From: Jacaranda mimosifolia | Lineage: Eukaryota; Streptophyta; Magnoliopsida; Lamiales; Bignoniaceae | Assembly (NCBI GenBank): GCA_018894105.1 | Contig: CM032126.1 | Coordinates: 25,084,391-25,148,390 of the forward strand | Direction of reading: 5' to 3' | Length of the DNA: 64,000 bases | In this document: positions 12,001 to 23,800 of the stretch, in pieces | Position numbering within the stretch: position 1 is the stretch's first letter | Layout: each line of letters starts with the position of its first letter | The notes under the pieces: model-generated | The model's input: only the letters and a program-made list of their open reading frames with translations | Database searches by the model: none | What the model was told of the DNA's origin: nothing | Made by a program: the position numbers and the translations under genes

Positions 12001-15000
12001 CAACCTTAGCGAGGCTTTTTAAAAATTGGAAGGTAGGAGAGGAGCTTCTAATGTTCATGATGAAATGCATTATTCATATGGTAGTTTGGCATCTTTTTGT
12101 ACTTGAATCTTGAATACGGTTTAACTTTCCATATGCTTGAGTGAGCATTTGATTTCCAGGATTTATAACAACCCCTTCAACTAGCATATTGGCCATTATT
12201 GCTTTGAATATGGTCAATAGTAATATGAGGAATGTCCAGTAGTGATAGGAATATGGATGAAAATGCTTACAGCACATACAAAATACTAATAATCCTGAAT
12301 TCTCTTTTGTTCAAAGTAAGTTTGTCACAACCAGAGTCTCTTGATTCTTCAACAATGGCATCAAATGAAACGTCAATCTGTTTTGTTGAAGTAAGTTTTT
12401 GTTGAGATTATCCTTTTTGTTTCTCAGTGACCTTGAACTGAAGCCTGTTGGAACTTTAGAGGTGAAGCTTGTGCAAGCAAAGGAGTTGACAAATAAAGAC
12501 ATTATCGGGAAATCTGACCCTTTTGCTGTGTTATACGTGCGACCTTTGCGTGATAGAATGAAGAAAAGCAGAACAATTGTAAGATGTTTGATCTCCATCT
12601 GTTAGAGAGTTATCCATGATCCATTCATCAGTTTGGAGCAGAGATACGTATTTTTATTCATTTTCCTCTTTTCCCCAGAACAACGATCTGAATCCAGTCT
12701 GGAATGAACATTTTGAGTTTATAATTGAAGACGCTTCAACCCAGCACTTGGTGGTAAAAATCTATGATGACGAAGGGCTTCAGTCTGCTGAACTAATTGG
12801 ATGTGCTCAAATTCAGCTAGCTGAGCTTCAGCCTGGGAAGGTGAAGGATGTGTGGCTGAACTTGGTGAAAGATTTGGAGATTCAGAGAGACAATAAAAAT
12901 AGGGGGCAGGTAAGGGGATCTATTTGCCCGTAGTTTTTACTAGAAGAATTATTTTCAATTCATAAGTTGGGGAAATTAGTCTAATTGGAGTAAGTATCAG
13001 GAGATAAGATGTGGAAGATGAAAAGGTACAGCTTGGAATTATAAATTATATCTCAGTCACACGGTGTTAATCAAAGTTCACTTTGGAGAAAGGCTGCTAA
13101 TGCTATTACTTGCTGCATGATGGGTTGATTTGTATTTCATAGCTAAGAGGTCGGGTCTTGGATCTTGAATATGGTCTTTAGTTTCTGACATTGCTTGATA
13201 ACTAGTAGAATTGTTCAGGGAAAAAATTCTGAAGAGTGTCTTTCAATTTAAGTGCACTCCCTCCCTTTATCCATTCATCCATCTATTCATCTCTTTGTGA
13301 TTATTTGCTCTCATGATTGACTTATTGCCTCAATTGGATTGCAATAATTTGTGCATCGATGTCATTTTCTTGTATGATTTGCCCACTTATTTTTATCTAT
13401 TAAATGAAAGGTAATTGAAGTGGCAGATCTGGATATTTATTCTTTTAGAGTCAGTACTAATAAGTTTCTTATAAACTATTATAAAGCATTCACAGTTCAC
13501 AGGCAATAGTGTGAATGCAATGGTTAACAAATTTTACTAAAACATTTTCGTTATTATGCTAAATATTAAATTGCTTGATACACATGATGGAACTATTTTC
13601 TAACCTGATATTGACCCTTGCTTTGCAACTTTGAAAGACTATGTTTCTAAGAGGACTGTTAGCAGAATTGGAGAATAAGAAGAAAGCCATTTGCTTGTCG
13701 TTTCTTTACAGATGGAAATGATTGCATGTGCAAAACATCAGATCTTGGATTACTTTCATCATGATTGACTTTCATGAAAGATGCTGATATTTTTTGTCTA
13801 TTGAAGAACTTCCTGTGAGTTCTATTCATATATGTTTTGCTCACCAACTCATACTTGATCCGGTTGCATTTTATTGGAATTAAGAGAACACCTAAAATGA
13901 TTTTGACTTTACCATTTTTTTGTTTTCAAGGTACTCTCATCAACTAGCACCATATTGATGTGAACTTCTAGGAGTAACTCATGGAATTGCTTTGATCTAA
14001 AATAGCTATGTTGCTTATGGAAATTAATGCAATAAAAGCTAAGGCAAGGTGGCCATCTTGATTTTGCTGAATATGGACCTTTTGAGGTTGAAGCTCAACG
14101 AATTTTAATATGTCAAATTTCCCCCTTTTTTCGAAATGTTCTGGGTTTGTGTTTTTCTCATTCTACATGTTGTATTCACTGATCGCCCTAACTGTTGATG
14201 CTTTTGAATGAGTTTGAATGTGAAGCTGCGTTATTGAGTGCAAGTCAAGTGAAACATAGATGTGTGCATAACATTCTATTACTAATAATTAAAGCATAAT
14301 AGCAGCCCTTATCGTCAAACTTTTCCCATTCTAGGTGCATTTGGAACTTCTTTATATCCCAAACGGCATGCAAAATGGATTTACAAATCCCTTTGCCCAG
14401 AAGTTCTCTATGACTTCCCTGGAGAAGGTCTTTAAAAGTGAAGCAGAAGGGAAAGAGCTAGTTGAAAATGGTGGTGAAGGCAACAGAAGGAGGGAGGTCA
14501 TTGTAAGAGGTGTACTTTCTGTTACTGTCATATCCGCTGAAGACTTGGCACCAACTGACCTGATGGGGAAGGCTGACCCATATGTGGTGCTCACTATGAA
14601 GAAAACTGGATTGAAAAACAAAAGCAGGGTATGTTGCTCTTTGGTTGAGTGTTCTGAGGAACTTTTAAGTAAAGAATTGAAAGTACTTCTTTTCTATGTT
14701 TCTCTTCTTTGAACTTACACATTCTCGTGGGACTTTTTTGACGAATTGCATTTCCTGCATCTTATTCTTTGATTGTTATAAGTTTCAATATATTTCATGT
14801 CAATTATTATACTTATGTTTTTGTGTTTCTAGGTTGTGAACGACAGTTTAAATCCTGTCTGGAATCAGACGTTCGATTTCGTTGTTGAGGATGGACTGCA
14901 TGATATGTTAATTCTAGAACTGTGGGACCATGACACATTTGGAAAGGTACCTTGTTTTTTCTTTCCTCTGTGATTATGTGGTGCATTATGTTTGGTTGGA

Positions 15001-15927
15001 CATGGATAAGAAAAAAGTGGTGCATATTGTAGACTTCACTATGCATATTTGCAAGAATCTAATGTTTTCTTAACTGCAAGAAGAGACAAGAAAGTGGGTT
15101 TACCTAGATTGAAATATACTTATTCACTGGTAAAAGAGAGAAAGGAAAGAGAGAAAGAAAACACACGCGTGCACACGCGCACAAAAACATTCAGGTAGCA
15201 CCAGGGACTAACAACCCAATTACCAAAGGATGATCTGGAGTATTTAACTGATTTATGCTTTGGTGCATCTTTGGTTATACCATACTTTATTAAGTTGTAT
15301 AATTAAAGAGAACGAGAGTTGTCTGATTGTGATAATTTGTGTCCGGGTCCTGCTTAGCCTATATGACATCCTATTTAACAGTAAAGTTGATGACTGACAG
15401 TCATCATAATGGGGTGTCTCAAGATTAATGAAAGGCACTATTCTGGGATCCAAATATGACTTTTGGTTTATTTCGATATATGCATAATAAGGATTTGTAT
15501 CTTGTAAAAATATGGCCTCTGAATGGTGCGCGGTTTAGGTGTGGATGTGATCCATACTTTATCAGTGATTTGGTACATCTCTGTGTTCTATAGTTAACAA
15601 TCTGTATCAACCTCCTATATGTGTATGTACTTTTCGGTCAGCATAGTGAAATGTGAAAGTTTATTTGTGTGATAATTCAAGTTTGTTTGACATAAGGTCT
15701 GGATGAGCGATGGTGTTAGGTATTTCCAGTAACGACTTTCTTATCATAGCACATTCCCACATTTTCTTTGAGTGCAGGATTACATGGGAAGGTGCATCTT
15801 AACATTGACAAGGGTTCTATTGGAAGGTGAATATAAAGATTCCTTCCCACTGGATGGTGCTAAATCAGGAACAATTAACTTGCATCTCAAGTGGACTCCA
15901 CAACCAATTTACCGGGACTCCCAGTGA
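1..15927 (+). CDS. SYT5: Synaptotagmin SYT4/SYT5 type (SMP + C2A + C2B), 5' end outside window
   Basis: Ten exons can be placed: 1-116 (frame from base 2), 1074-1195, 10413-10514, 10822-10896, 11622-11701, 12428-12578, 12679-12909, 14335-14628, 14833-14946 and 15778-15927 (stop TGA). All introns are GT-AG and the phases chain without a break, giving about 477 residues. The family has about 560, so the N-terminal membrane anchor and the start of the SMP domain lie upstream. Exons 1-5 encode the SMP lipid-transfer module (LGTVAPQFTG, MQWDGNPSI, LIFRPLVDEFPCFG, WPVRKVIPILPGDY). Exons 6-7 encode C2A (DIIGKSDPF, YDDEG) and exons 8-10 C2B (DLMGKADPYVVL, DHDTFGKDYMG), with the acidic loop residues expected for calcium-dependent lipid binding. 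The C-terminus ends PQPIYRDSQ, close to the SYT4/SYT5 (NTMC2T2) ending. Known family role: tethering of endoplasmic reticulum to plasma membrane and lipid exchange. I cannot separate SYT4 from SYT5. Intron 2 is 9.2 kb and full of transposons. Confidence 0.93.
117..1073 (+). other. SYT intron 1 (visible part of gene)
   Basis: This 957-base GT-AG intron separates SMP exons; the codon for the Gly in APQFTG is split across it. I see no gene or recognisable transposon in it. The open frame at 285-509 has no domain and is an intron artefact. Confidence 0.85.
1329..3476 (-). mobile_element. Decayed Ty1-copia retrotransposon with short LTRs in SYT intron 2
   Basis: Two related direct repeats, 1329-about 1468 and 3340-about 3476, both begin TGTAAAGAG and share the stretch AATATTCTAACTAAA, so they look like short LTRs of about 140 bp. 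Just inside the right repeat, read on the - strand, is TGGTATTGGATC, a degenerate initiator tRNA-Met primer site; this makes the element minus-oriented. Between them, in broken frames, are the start of a reverse transcriptase (YKARLVAKSF, near 2740), the YVDD box (near 2350), and an RNase H end (DNQVAIHITRNP and RTKHIEV, near 1610-1680). Stops and shifts are everywhere and most of integrase is missing. It is smaller than an intact copia element (about 5 kb). The exact ends are uncertain because the flanking 5-mers match only weakly. Confidence 0.75.
3977..6595 (-). pseudogene. hAT transposase (BED finger, DUF659, hAT dimerisation), two in-frame TAG stops
   Basis: Coding order on the - strand: exon 6595-4834, intron 4833-4713, exon 4712-4594, intron 4593-4508, exon 4507-3977. 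Both introns have GT-AG borders that keep frame. The start region holds a BED-type zinc finger (WNHG, CNYCSK, H and C at about residues 10-62). A DUF659 core follows (LMADGWRDRKGRSL, VVTDSASSN, WSPCAAHCLDL, about residues 245-340). Exon 2 carries the hAT C-terminal dimerisation motif (AEWWSSFG, LAIKILSLTCSSSGCERNWS) and exon 3 a basic stretch followed by a long acidic tail. In-frame TAG codons sit at 5527-5525 (after RTLE) and 4354-4352 (after DKSNE). The rest of the frame is open, so the copy died recently or is a silent relic mobilisable only by a helper. Family role: cut-and-paste transposition in the nucleus. Confidence 0.9.
6929..7350 (-). other. 5' leader and subterminal region of the hAT element
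   Basis: Upstream of the transposase start on the - strand is a moderately GC-rich leader (6975-7110) followed by a polypyrimidine run (7150-7220, read on +) and the GCGC/CTGCG repeat block (7235-7340) that ends in the terminal repeat. It probably contains the transposase promoter, but I see no convincing TATA box. Confidence 0.5.
7770..8337 (+). repeat. Diverged tandem repeat, three units of about 210 bp
   Basis: The motif TATGAGAATTT followed by TCCTCAGCATTTTG/GTTG and, about 40 bases on, GGAGGTTTTATCCTCTTGG recurs near 7790, 8005 and 8215. Unit starts are near 7770, 7978 and 8190. The units have diverged by point changes and small indels. The third unit is interrupted after 8347 by a transposon and resumes at 9892, where GACTAAACCCTTAATATTGAA matches the corresponding part of unit 2. 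No coding potential is seen. Confidence 0.8.
8613..8634 (+). repeat. (GT)n microsatellite
   Basis: A short GT run inside the Mutator-like element, followed by a G-rich stretch (8635-8650). Confidence 0.85.
8800..9330 (+). repeat. Internal tandem repeat of the Mutator-like element, period about 175 bp
   Basis: The phrase TTTAAGAAATAATAA recurs near 8951, 9124 and 9304, with TTATTAATATTTAAATATATGT-type text repeated at matching distances. Three or more diverged AT-rich units make up the core of the element. Confidence 0.75.
9892..10412 (+). other. End of SYT intron 2
   Basis: This is the remainder of repeat unit 3 followed by ordinary AT-rich intron sequence up to the acceptor TTTATGTAG before exon 3. 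I see no gene in it. Confidence 0.7.
10515..15777 (+). other. Remaining SYT introns
   Basis: Seven GT-AG introns: 10515-10821, 10897-11621, 11702-12427, 12579-12678, 12910-14334, 14629-14832 and 14947-15777. The intron at 12910-14334 (1.4 kb) separates the C2A and C2B coding exons, and 14947-15777 carries a GA-rich and CA/CG-rich simple stretch near 15120-15190. Open frames inside them (for example 11045-11302, 13659-13847, 15253-15453) have no recognisable domain. Confidence 0.8.
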
Positions 15928-16543
15928 ACCAACTCTTTTGGCATAAAATAGATATTCCCAGCTAATATGGAGGCACGCGCAAATTCTTCCAACAGAAAAT
16001 CCTCTGGTGATGTGATTGTAGAAGTGATTTTTGTGTATGTTATACTGGTGTATATAATTACTCGAGCAATGCACAAAGAAATGCTGTAAAGCTGCTGAAA
16101 TTTGGAACATTGATGCAGTCAATACTCAGTATTGAAGGAACCGCAGAACTTTGTTGGACGAGAGGGGTTTAGACATGCATGGCGTACAATATTCAAATAT
16201 GCTTTCAGGATATCACCACATTCATATGCCCTGAATGATTTGTTGGAACAAATTTCATGTATTTTACTTCAAGAAAATGATAATTAACTAGACAATCAAC
16301 CATTTCTTCGCCCATTAGTCATAAATCAATGTTGATATCATATCATGCTAGATTGAACAAGTTGAAATTGAATGATTCTTCACAAATCAAATCTGGGAAA
16401 CTCGTTCATAATCAACACTAGGTAAGATAGGATGGTCCTGGTTCAAAAGCTATTGATTTTTATCATCATTACATGATAGCCAAAGTCTCCTGCCAATCTT
16501 TTATCAAATATTAGTTCCACACCGCAAGATTTTAGCTGTCTTC
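15928..16543 (+). other. SYT 3' UTR and intergenic sequence
   Basis: Non-coding sequence follows the synaptotagmin stop codon. It should contain the 3' UTR and polyadenylation region, but no single signal is clear. It is the space between two convergent genes. Confidence 0.55.
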
Positions 16544-16551
16544 CAAATTGA

Positions 16552-17369
16552 TAGGGGTGTAAATGGATATTAAATGGATTGGATATAATTTTTATATTCG
16601 TATTTGTTTAACTTTTTGAATATTCGAATACGGATATGAATTTAATGAATATTTAAAAATGATATTCAAATTCGTATCTGTCGGATATTGATCGAATTTG
16701 AATATATCCGTATTCAATTATAATTATTTAAATGCATTCATATTTTATTAAATTTATCCGTATTCGAGTTATTATTTTATATTCATATTTGATGATAATT
16801 ATTTAAATATCCATTTACGAATATCCAAATACGTGAATCTATAAACCTATAACAAATACATATTTTAATTAATAGAAGGAATTATATAATTTCATTAAAA
16901 CAAAAGCAATCAAACAAATAACATAATTTTTAATTAATAATTAACTTTATAATTAATTATTAGTACTTATTAATAATAATAATGACATTTAAGTATATTA
17001 ATTATAAAATCAACCAACAATAATTATATTAATTAACTTTATTCTTTAATATTTTCTCTATATTACAAGAATTTTTTAAATTTATTCTTTTTTTTTCTCA
17101 ATTCTTTAATTATAATTTATATATATACATTTATGGATCATGAGATTTTTACTGAAAAATAGAAATAATATATTATTTAATAAATATATATTCGGATCGG
17201 ATATTAAACGGATCGGATACGCATTTACCATATTTGTATCCATTTATAATTGGATATTTATTAATCAAATACGGATAATATCCGCTTTAAATGAATGTGG
17301 ATAAATTTTGTGTAAACGGATACGAATGCGAACGATAAACAAATTTTCGAATATTCATTTATAGCCCTA
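16552..17369. mobile_element. hAT-type MITE between the convergent genes
   Basis: The left end TAGGGGTGTAAATGGATATT mirrors the right end, whose reverse complement is TAGGGCTATAAATGAATATT. The flanks CAAATTGA (16544-16551) and CAAATTGG (17370-17377) match at 7 of 8 positions, fitting an hAT 8-bp duplication. The 818-bp interior is very AT-rich. Both ends carry many copies of ATCCG/CGGAT and ATTCGAATA motifs, the subterminal repeats usual for such elements. There is no coding capacity. Confidence 0.8.
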
Positions 17370-17377
17370 CAAATTGG

Positions 17378-17826
17378 TAAGTATGCCAGCAGTCGGTATC
17401 ATAATCAAACTAATCAGTTTAGGATGGCTATGGATAATTGGCTGCTCAATGAATAATTCAATTTGAGAGCTATTCCAGAGTTACCTGCTCTGGGACAGCA
17501 AATTCAGTCTCTCTGGCGCTTCATTGCACATTGACTACGACAGAATGGAGACGGTCTTTCTTCATTGTTCGTCTTCTGTGACTGTTTCCCCTGCATCATC
17601 ACCACACATGTTTTATATATTTGTTCTTGCATAATGTAGAATCAACACTGTTGACATAGATGCTATAAATAAACCAAAGTAGGATCCGACTTTTGTTAAA
17701 CCTGGTCCATGTTCTGATGTATTATTTAATATCAAGCGCTTGAGTAATACACATTCAAGGGCAAGAGGTCACATGCTGGAAAAATGATTTTGCAAACAAA
17801 ATACTGCACTGGAATTTTAAGTATGC
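17378..17826. other. Intergenic and PAP 3' UTR
   Basis: Non-coding sequence between the MITE and the phosphatase stop codon; it should include the PAP 3' UTR on the - strand. Nothing else is recognisable. Confidence 0.55.
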
Positions 17827-20800
17827 TCACCAGTACTGGTTGTGAAGTACAAATGCATCTGTTGGTACTCTTTTTCCATCATCATTCCGATTCCAATGGT
17901 AAAAGGCATGAGTTCTATTCTTTATTTCTAATGTAGAATGTCCGTAACTGGCTTCACGAAAAGCAGAATAATCTGGTTGCGGATATCTAAATCTGCAGAG
18001 CCAAAAAATTTATCTGTCATGGACAGTAGACAACAAGATATACATTTGACATAAGGAGATAGCCTCAAGAGTAAAGTCAATGTTCTACAAACAACTAGGG
18101 AAAATAATGCACTATTCAAAGCTAACCTTTTAGCAAGACCTTCCTGGTTTCCTCCATCTCCAACAGTTATGTAAAAAGGAGCTGATTTGTCTGGTGCGGG
18201 AGAACCACTTGATCTTATGTTTGAGATATGGTACTGAAATTAGAAAGAGTTCATCATCATCATCATAACACTCAAGATGAAACACAAGGAAGAATGATTG
18301 AAGGAAAAAAATTGTTTATTGTTGCTCGTGTTATCAGTGGTGAAAACTCATATGTGGGCACACAGGACCCCTCAAATATAACACTCTGCAATGATCGTTC
18401 AAGTTTCGCCTCAACTAGTTAAGCAAAGTTTGGTTTAGATTTCAAACAAAAAATTTTATGTTCTTAGTTTCGTTGAGTGGAAAAGAAATCCTTAAGGCTG
18501 ATAAATGCTGAACTCAGGCTAATTCAACCAAAATATTATCTGCCTTTGGGAAAACAGGGTCGTGCAGAATAAAATATATTTTATGGAATATGGCTTTTCA
18601 AGGATAAATCAAGTCTGTGAAAGAAAAAAAACGGTTGGATAAAGAGGCAAACCGATCTCTCATAAGCGTGCACATGACCAGCAAAGACAACATCAACTTT
18701 ATAGTGACAAAACCAGCTCTCGAACACAACTCTCGTGCTTTCCCCCTCCAAGTAATGAGCATCATTGCTATTGTAAATTGGGGCATGCATCAGAACAATA
18801 AGCCAAGGTGTCTTCTCCCGGTCAACCTTTTTGAACTCTAGCTCAAGCCACTTCCACTGAGGTGTATATTTTACTGCCATGATGTAATAAACACAAGCAA
18901 TTTAAGCACACAGATGACATTTATGAAGGTAAGCAAATTCACGTGAAGACTAACCAGAGATGAAAATTACTGATAGACTTGCTCAAAAAGTCTACTTATT
19001 AATGCACTTCCTTCCCATTTTCAGGAGGCAAGGAGGAAAAAAGAAACTTCAATCAGGGTTTTACAGTTTTGGTATGACTATCAATGATTTGTTAGACTTC
19101 CAGGTAAACATACATGGATCAGATCATCTCTGTCAAGCTTGAAGTTTTAAGAGGAGAAAAATCCCTTTCTGTTTATTGTAACAAAGGAATATCAGAATGA
19201 TAAATGTGAGAAACAGCAATTGTAATAAAAAAAGAACAACAAAAAGTAAGTATAATCCACGAGGCCTAAAACTAAGGTTGAGTTGGTACATTAGCAAGCA
19301 TTTTTTGTTAGCAAATATAGTATTAACCCAACATAGAGGGTGCTTAAAACCAGGGTCAAGTTGGTAATAACAATATATTTTCTTTTTGTTTTGTAGTACC
19401 AGAGAAAAGATACCTACCCTACGAGGGAAATCTTGTGTGCATTGTATGGAGGGCCGTTATTGCGGGTGTTTTGTGTCTCCGAAACTCCATAATGTTGCTA
19501 TGCATTATAAGAATATGCTTCATTTCTGCATATCTATGAACCGAGGCTTGCCTGTACTTTTCGAATTATAATATGAATTATGGTGGAGATCTATTTGAAG
19601 CAAGATGCAGTAGTCGCCTATTTTAGTAGAAAAAGATCCTGTAGACAGTGACTTGATCAGTTTAACTTGGTATTGGACAATCTTCAGTACCACCTGCACG
19701 TATTAGTCAAGGGAGTCACATGCACTAATAGAGAGAGTTCCATTGAGTTGCCACTGCTAGAGGGTACCATTGGCGGCCCATGAAACTATATAGGTTGCAG
19801 TAAGAGTCTGGTATTGTAAGGATATCACTATCGCATTGAGACATAGATTCATTTTGCTGGAAAAGATCTAAGATATAAACGCTATTAACTTTCTCTTCTG
19901 TGTCATATAATTATGAAGAATTCCAGGCTGACTTATATACTTTTTAGATGTTAAATTCTTAACCCTCAAACTTTTCTGAGAGCATTCTCTAAGCAAAGAA
20001 CCTGTCAAATATTTCAAAACCACCTCTTTTTTAAGTATACGTTCCAATAGAAAAGTTAGGTGTTTTGGCCTCATTAATTTTGGCTTTACGGTCGGCTAAT
20101 TTGGAATCTTGTTTGAGAAACTGGAAGTAGTTAGCAAGCAATCGAAGTAATGGAAAAAGAGAGTGACATGTCTTTATGTGTTAAGTTTCAATTGAATTTG
20201 AAGGAAACTTAAAATAGTAGATCAAGTTTAGATATAGGTCTTAAAATTTATTGGAAAGTCTGTTGTTTTCTTGCATGATGCAGGGAAAATTTTCCATGCC
20301 TCTTTTGCAGACTTTAAAAAAAAAAAGAAAAAAAAAAAAGTTAAATTATTGTATTTCCTACACTTCTCTTTCCTTTTTCCCCTGCAATGCAAAAGAACAT
20401 CCAAACACTTATAATTTTCTAAGTCCTGGAAAACGATATTCTCTTAGTGCAAAGGAACCAATGTGCTTTTATTAAAAATGAAGCTACGACCTGCATTCTA
20501 AATTTTGTTCATGATTTGAAACCTGAAAGATAAAGGTAGTTATAAGTACAATAATGATACGCCATGTAATTTTAGGAAATGCAATGGAATCAACATAGAC
20601 CAGGTACACTACAACTTAAATGATATTCTGTAAGATAAATATCTATTCAGAAATGGGGTAACATGTATCAAATCACGACGCCAAACCTCTGCTAATCAAA
20701 GATAAATAGCTGACCAAAAAAGTGCTAAAGATTGTAATACAAAATCGGTGGTACAGAACAAAGCATTAGGTCCATCCTTAGAAGTCTTATTGGCAACTGC

Positions 20801-23800
20801 TATATGGTCTTACTCATAGCTGTGGGCAATTTTGTTTGGTTAAGGTTCATCCTAGATTGTATTTACCAATGCACACCACATGTAAGAATCTTGAAATTTA
20901 GGGTCTAATATACATAGTTGACCTAGAAAACCAACCTAACGTATCTACTCTACTCCGGATTCCAGATTACTCTAAATTGCTCATAAAATGAAGGAACTAT
21001 AAATAATATTCTATCATATAAAATGAATTGAGTCTGAGAACTTCATGATAGTGGCATATGCTGAGCAAGCATGATAGTTGATATCCATCATTTTGTCCTT
21101 CATAATGGAGGAAAGTTTCATCTATTTTCATGGATATCCAAAAGAATTATATCTATATGTAGCATTAAAAGTTTTTAAGGGCTACATCTTGAAAAATTCA
21201 CCCAACTACTAGTATTCATACTTCGTCCAACATAAAACTTGTGATTGGTCGTAAAACACTGATTTGCTTGTTGAGATCTAATTCTATCTTCATAGATTTC
21301 TTAAGATATTTTCTTCCAAAGTTTTGTTATGGCATATATAACTGCTTCCGGTTTAGGGGACGAGGGGGTATTTGTGATATTTCGGCATGGGCCGCATTTT
21401 ATTTGGCAGTTTGTAAAACCAATCATAGCATCACCGCAAAAATAATGATTAGCAATACTGCCATCATGTCTTAAAACATTTGGTCGCCAATGTCTTAACC
21501 AAATCAGATAAAGGTTCGATCAAGCATCAAAGTTCTAGGTTACATTGAACTTACAAAGGGGAGTGGAAAAGACAGAGCGCGCAGATTGTGAACTCTGAGA
21601 CTTGAGTCAATTTGGTTTGCTACTTTACACGTGGTCATTAAAGAAGAGCATCATACAGGGAAAGAACTCTTAAAGCTCCAGAAATGACCAATTTCTTTGA
21701 TTTTCTTTTTCCCCCGAAATGACCGATTACGTGGAGATGATTCCTTTAAACAACATAGCTACTTCATGTACATAAATAAAAATTCACAATAAGTCGCGAA
21801 AAACAGGAGGAAGACCAGTGCAAACGTGGCACTAGTATATTACCGAATGGAGAGTAGCTGGACAGGACAATAATATGAGCAGATGCCCGTCTCACAGCAT
21901 ACCAGAGAGGACTACTGCTTCCACTAGCAGGATAAGGTGTATGATATCTATGAAGATAATTTCTGAAAGGTATAACCTCTCCCTGAACATCCGAAAAAAT
22001 ATAAAATAAGTCGTCACGAGAAGAAAAAAGAGAATAATAAATGGACGAATTTTTGTTAATAGTCATGTATATCCTTGAAGCTTTCTCCGCAGTATGTTAT
22101 AAAGATGCAAAATAAGTCATCCGAAGGTAACTGTAAATAAAGAGAATCAGATAAAGATAGGAGTGAAACGAGGTTTCTTGACTGGAAGCATTGAATGCAG
22201 TAGAACGAAACTAAGGATTTTTTCCTAGTATTTTTCGTAAGAGGTCCAAGAAAACAACCATTTTGGCAATAGACAACTGAGTTCCGTTGTGATAAAATTC
22301 CTTTATTTTCGTTCAAAAGGCATTTGTTGGCAATAAATTAGGTCTTCAGATGTTTCAGGCTCAATTTGGCAAACAAGAGCAAGTAGAGTAAAAAAAAAAA
22401 GCAGGAAACAAAAAAGAAGTGGCTTTTTTTCATCCAATCATATATTTAGGTGGTAAAGCTCTTGCAATTGGGAATAAATGCTCAACAGAATCATCAACAC
22501 GATACATAAGAAAATTCAGAACAACAACAGTTTGGATCAAGAAAAGTAAATAAGAAAAGGAAGTCGAAATTAAATCCTGGAGGACACTGTCTAAAAAGTT
22601 AAAAGATAATAAATAAATTTGAAAACATTCTACACGCTTTACCATATGTGGAAAGTACTCTATCTCATGATTTCCAGCCGACCAGATCCACAGCTGATAT
22701 GCTGCACTCCTTTCAACAAAACGGCCCCAAGAATCCCAGCGAACACCAACATCATGATTTTCATATCTATCAGCATAAGAAAGATCTCCAACAAACAAGA
22801 TAGTCTGTGCACCAGTCTGCATACAGTGCTCAAGAGTCGAAAGAGAATTATATGTTTGACCAAGATCACCTACAAAAACAAAAGATAACATTCAAAAATG
22901 GATATTCCCCAGCAAAATCTAGTAAGAAGCAATCATGATAGCATCTGAAACAACAAGACACTAAACTCCCTCATATGTCTATGATTTTGTCCGAACAAAT
23001 ATTAAAGATGTCATCCAAAGTGGTTTTTTAGAGTAAGAGGATGTTGGTATGGAATTATACGATGTTTCAGAGCTTAGAACTAAATTGTTCTCTAAACTAT
23101 GAAAAAAGGAGTTTACAAGTTTCAAAAATAAGAGAGTAGGTTTCATAAGCTCTAGAAAAGGAGTTCCGAACTTATTTTAGAATGTTAACAAACTCCTCTA
23201 TTTTTTATGATCTTAATTACAAAATTATTATTACTAATATTTTATAAATCCTAAAATTATACTTTATCCAAATACTTTAAGAGCTTATATTTTAGAATGA
23301 CATCTAGCATCTTATAAACTCTAAAAACATCTTATAAGATATAGAAGTACAGAAACTTTTAAATAAGCTTAACAAAAAACCATCTAACTTGGGATGTTTG
23401 TCCTATAAATATCATGAGCTTTACAAAGCATCTAGTCCTTGTGTTCCCCACGAACAAAGGGCCCAGTCCCGAAAATGCTTCATTTTATATATACATCCCT
23501 TACATTATACCATGTAATATATATCTATGCTTTTATATGTATATATAACTATTAGTTCCATCCCAACTGAAATATAAATTGTTCACTAGCTAAAATCCGT
23601 ATGCCTTATTAGCTTTTAATCAAGCTCCAATGCTTTAGCTAGTTGGCGGTTTTAGCAATACACAAAAACATGCACAACTATAGATAAAATTTTATGATAA
23701 GTAAGAATGTTGTGGCCCCATCAATCATACTACATTTATATGAATGTTTAACATCATTGATCGTATAAATGTTAGCTTTTATTATACTTTTCATCTCTAC

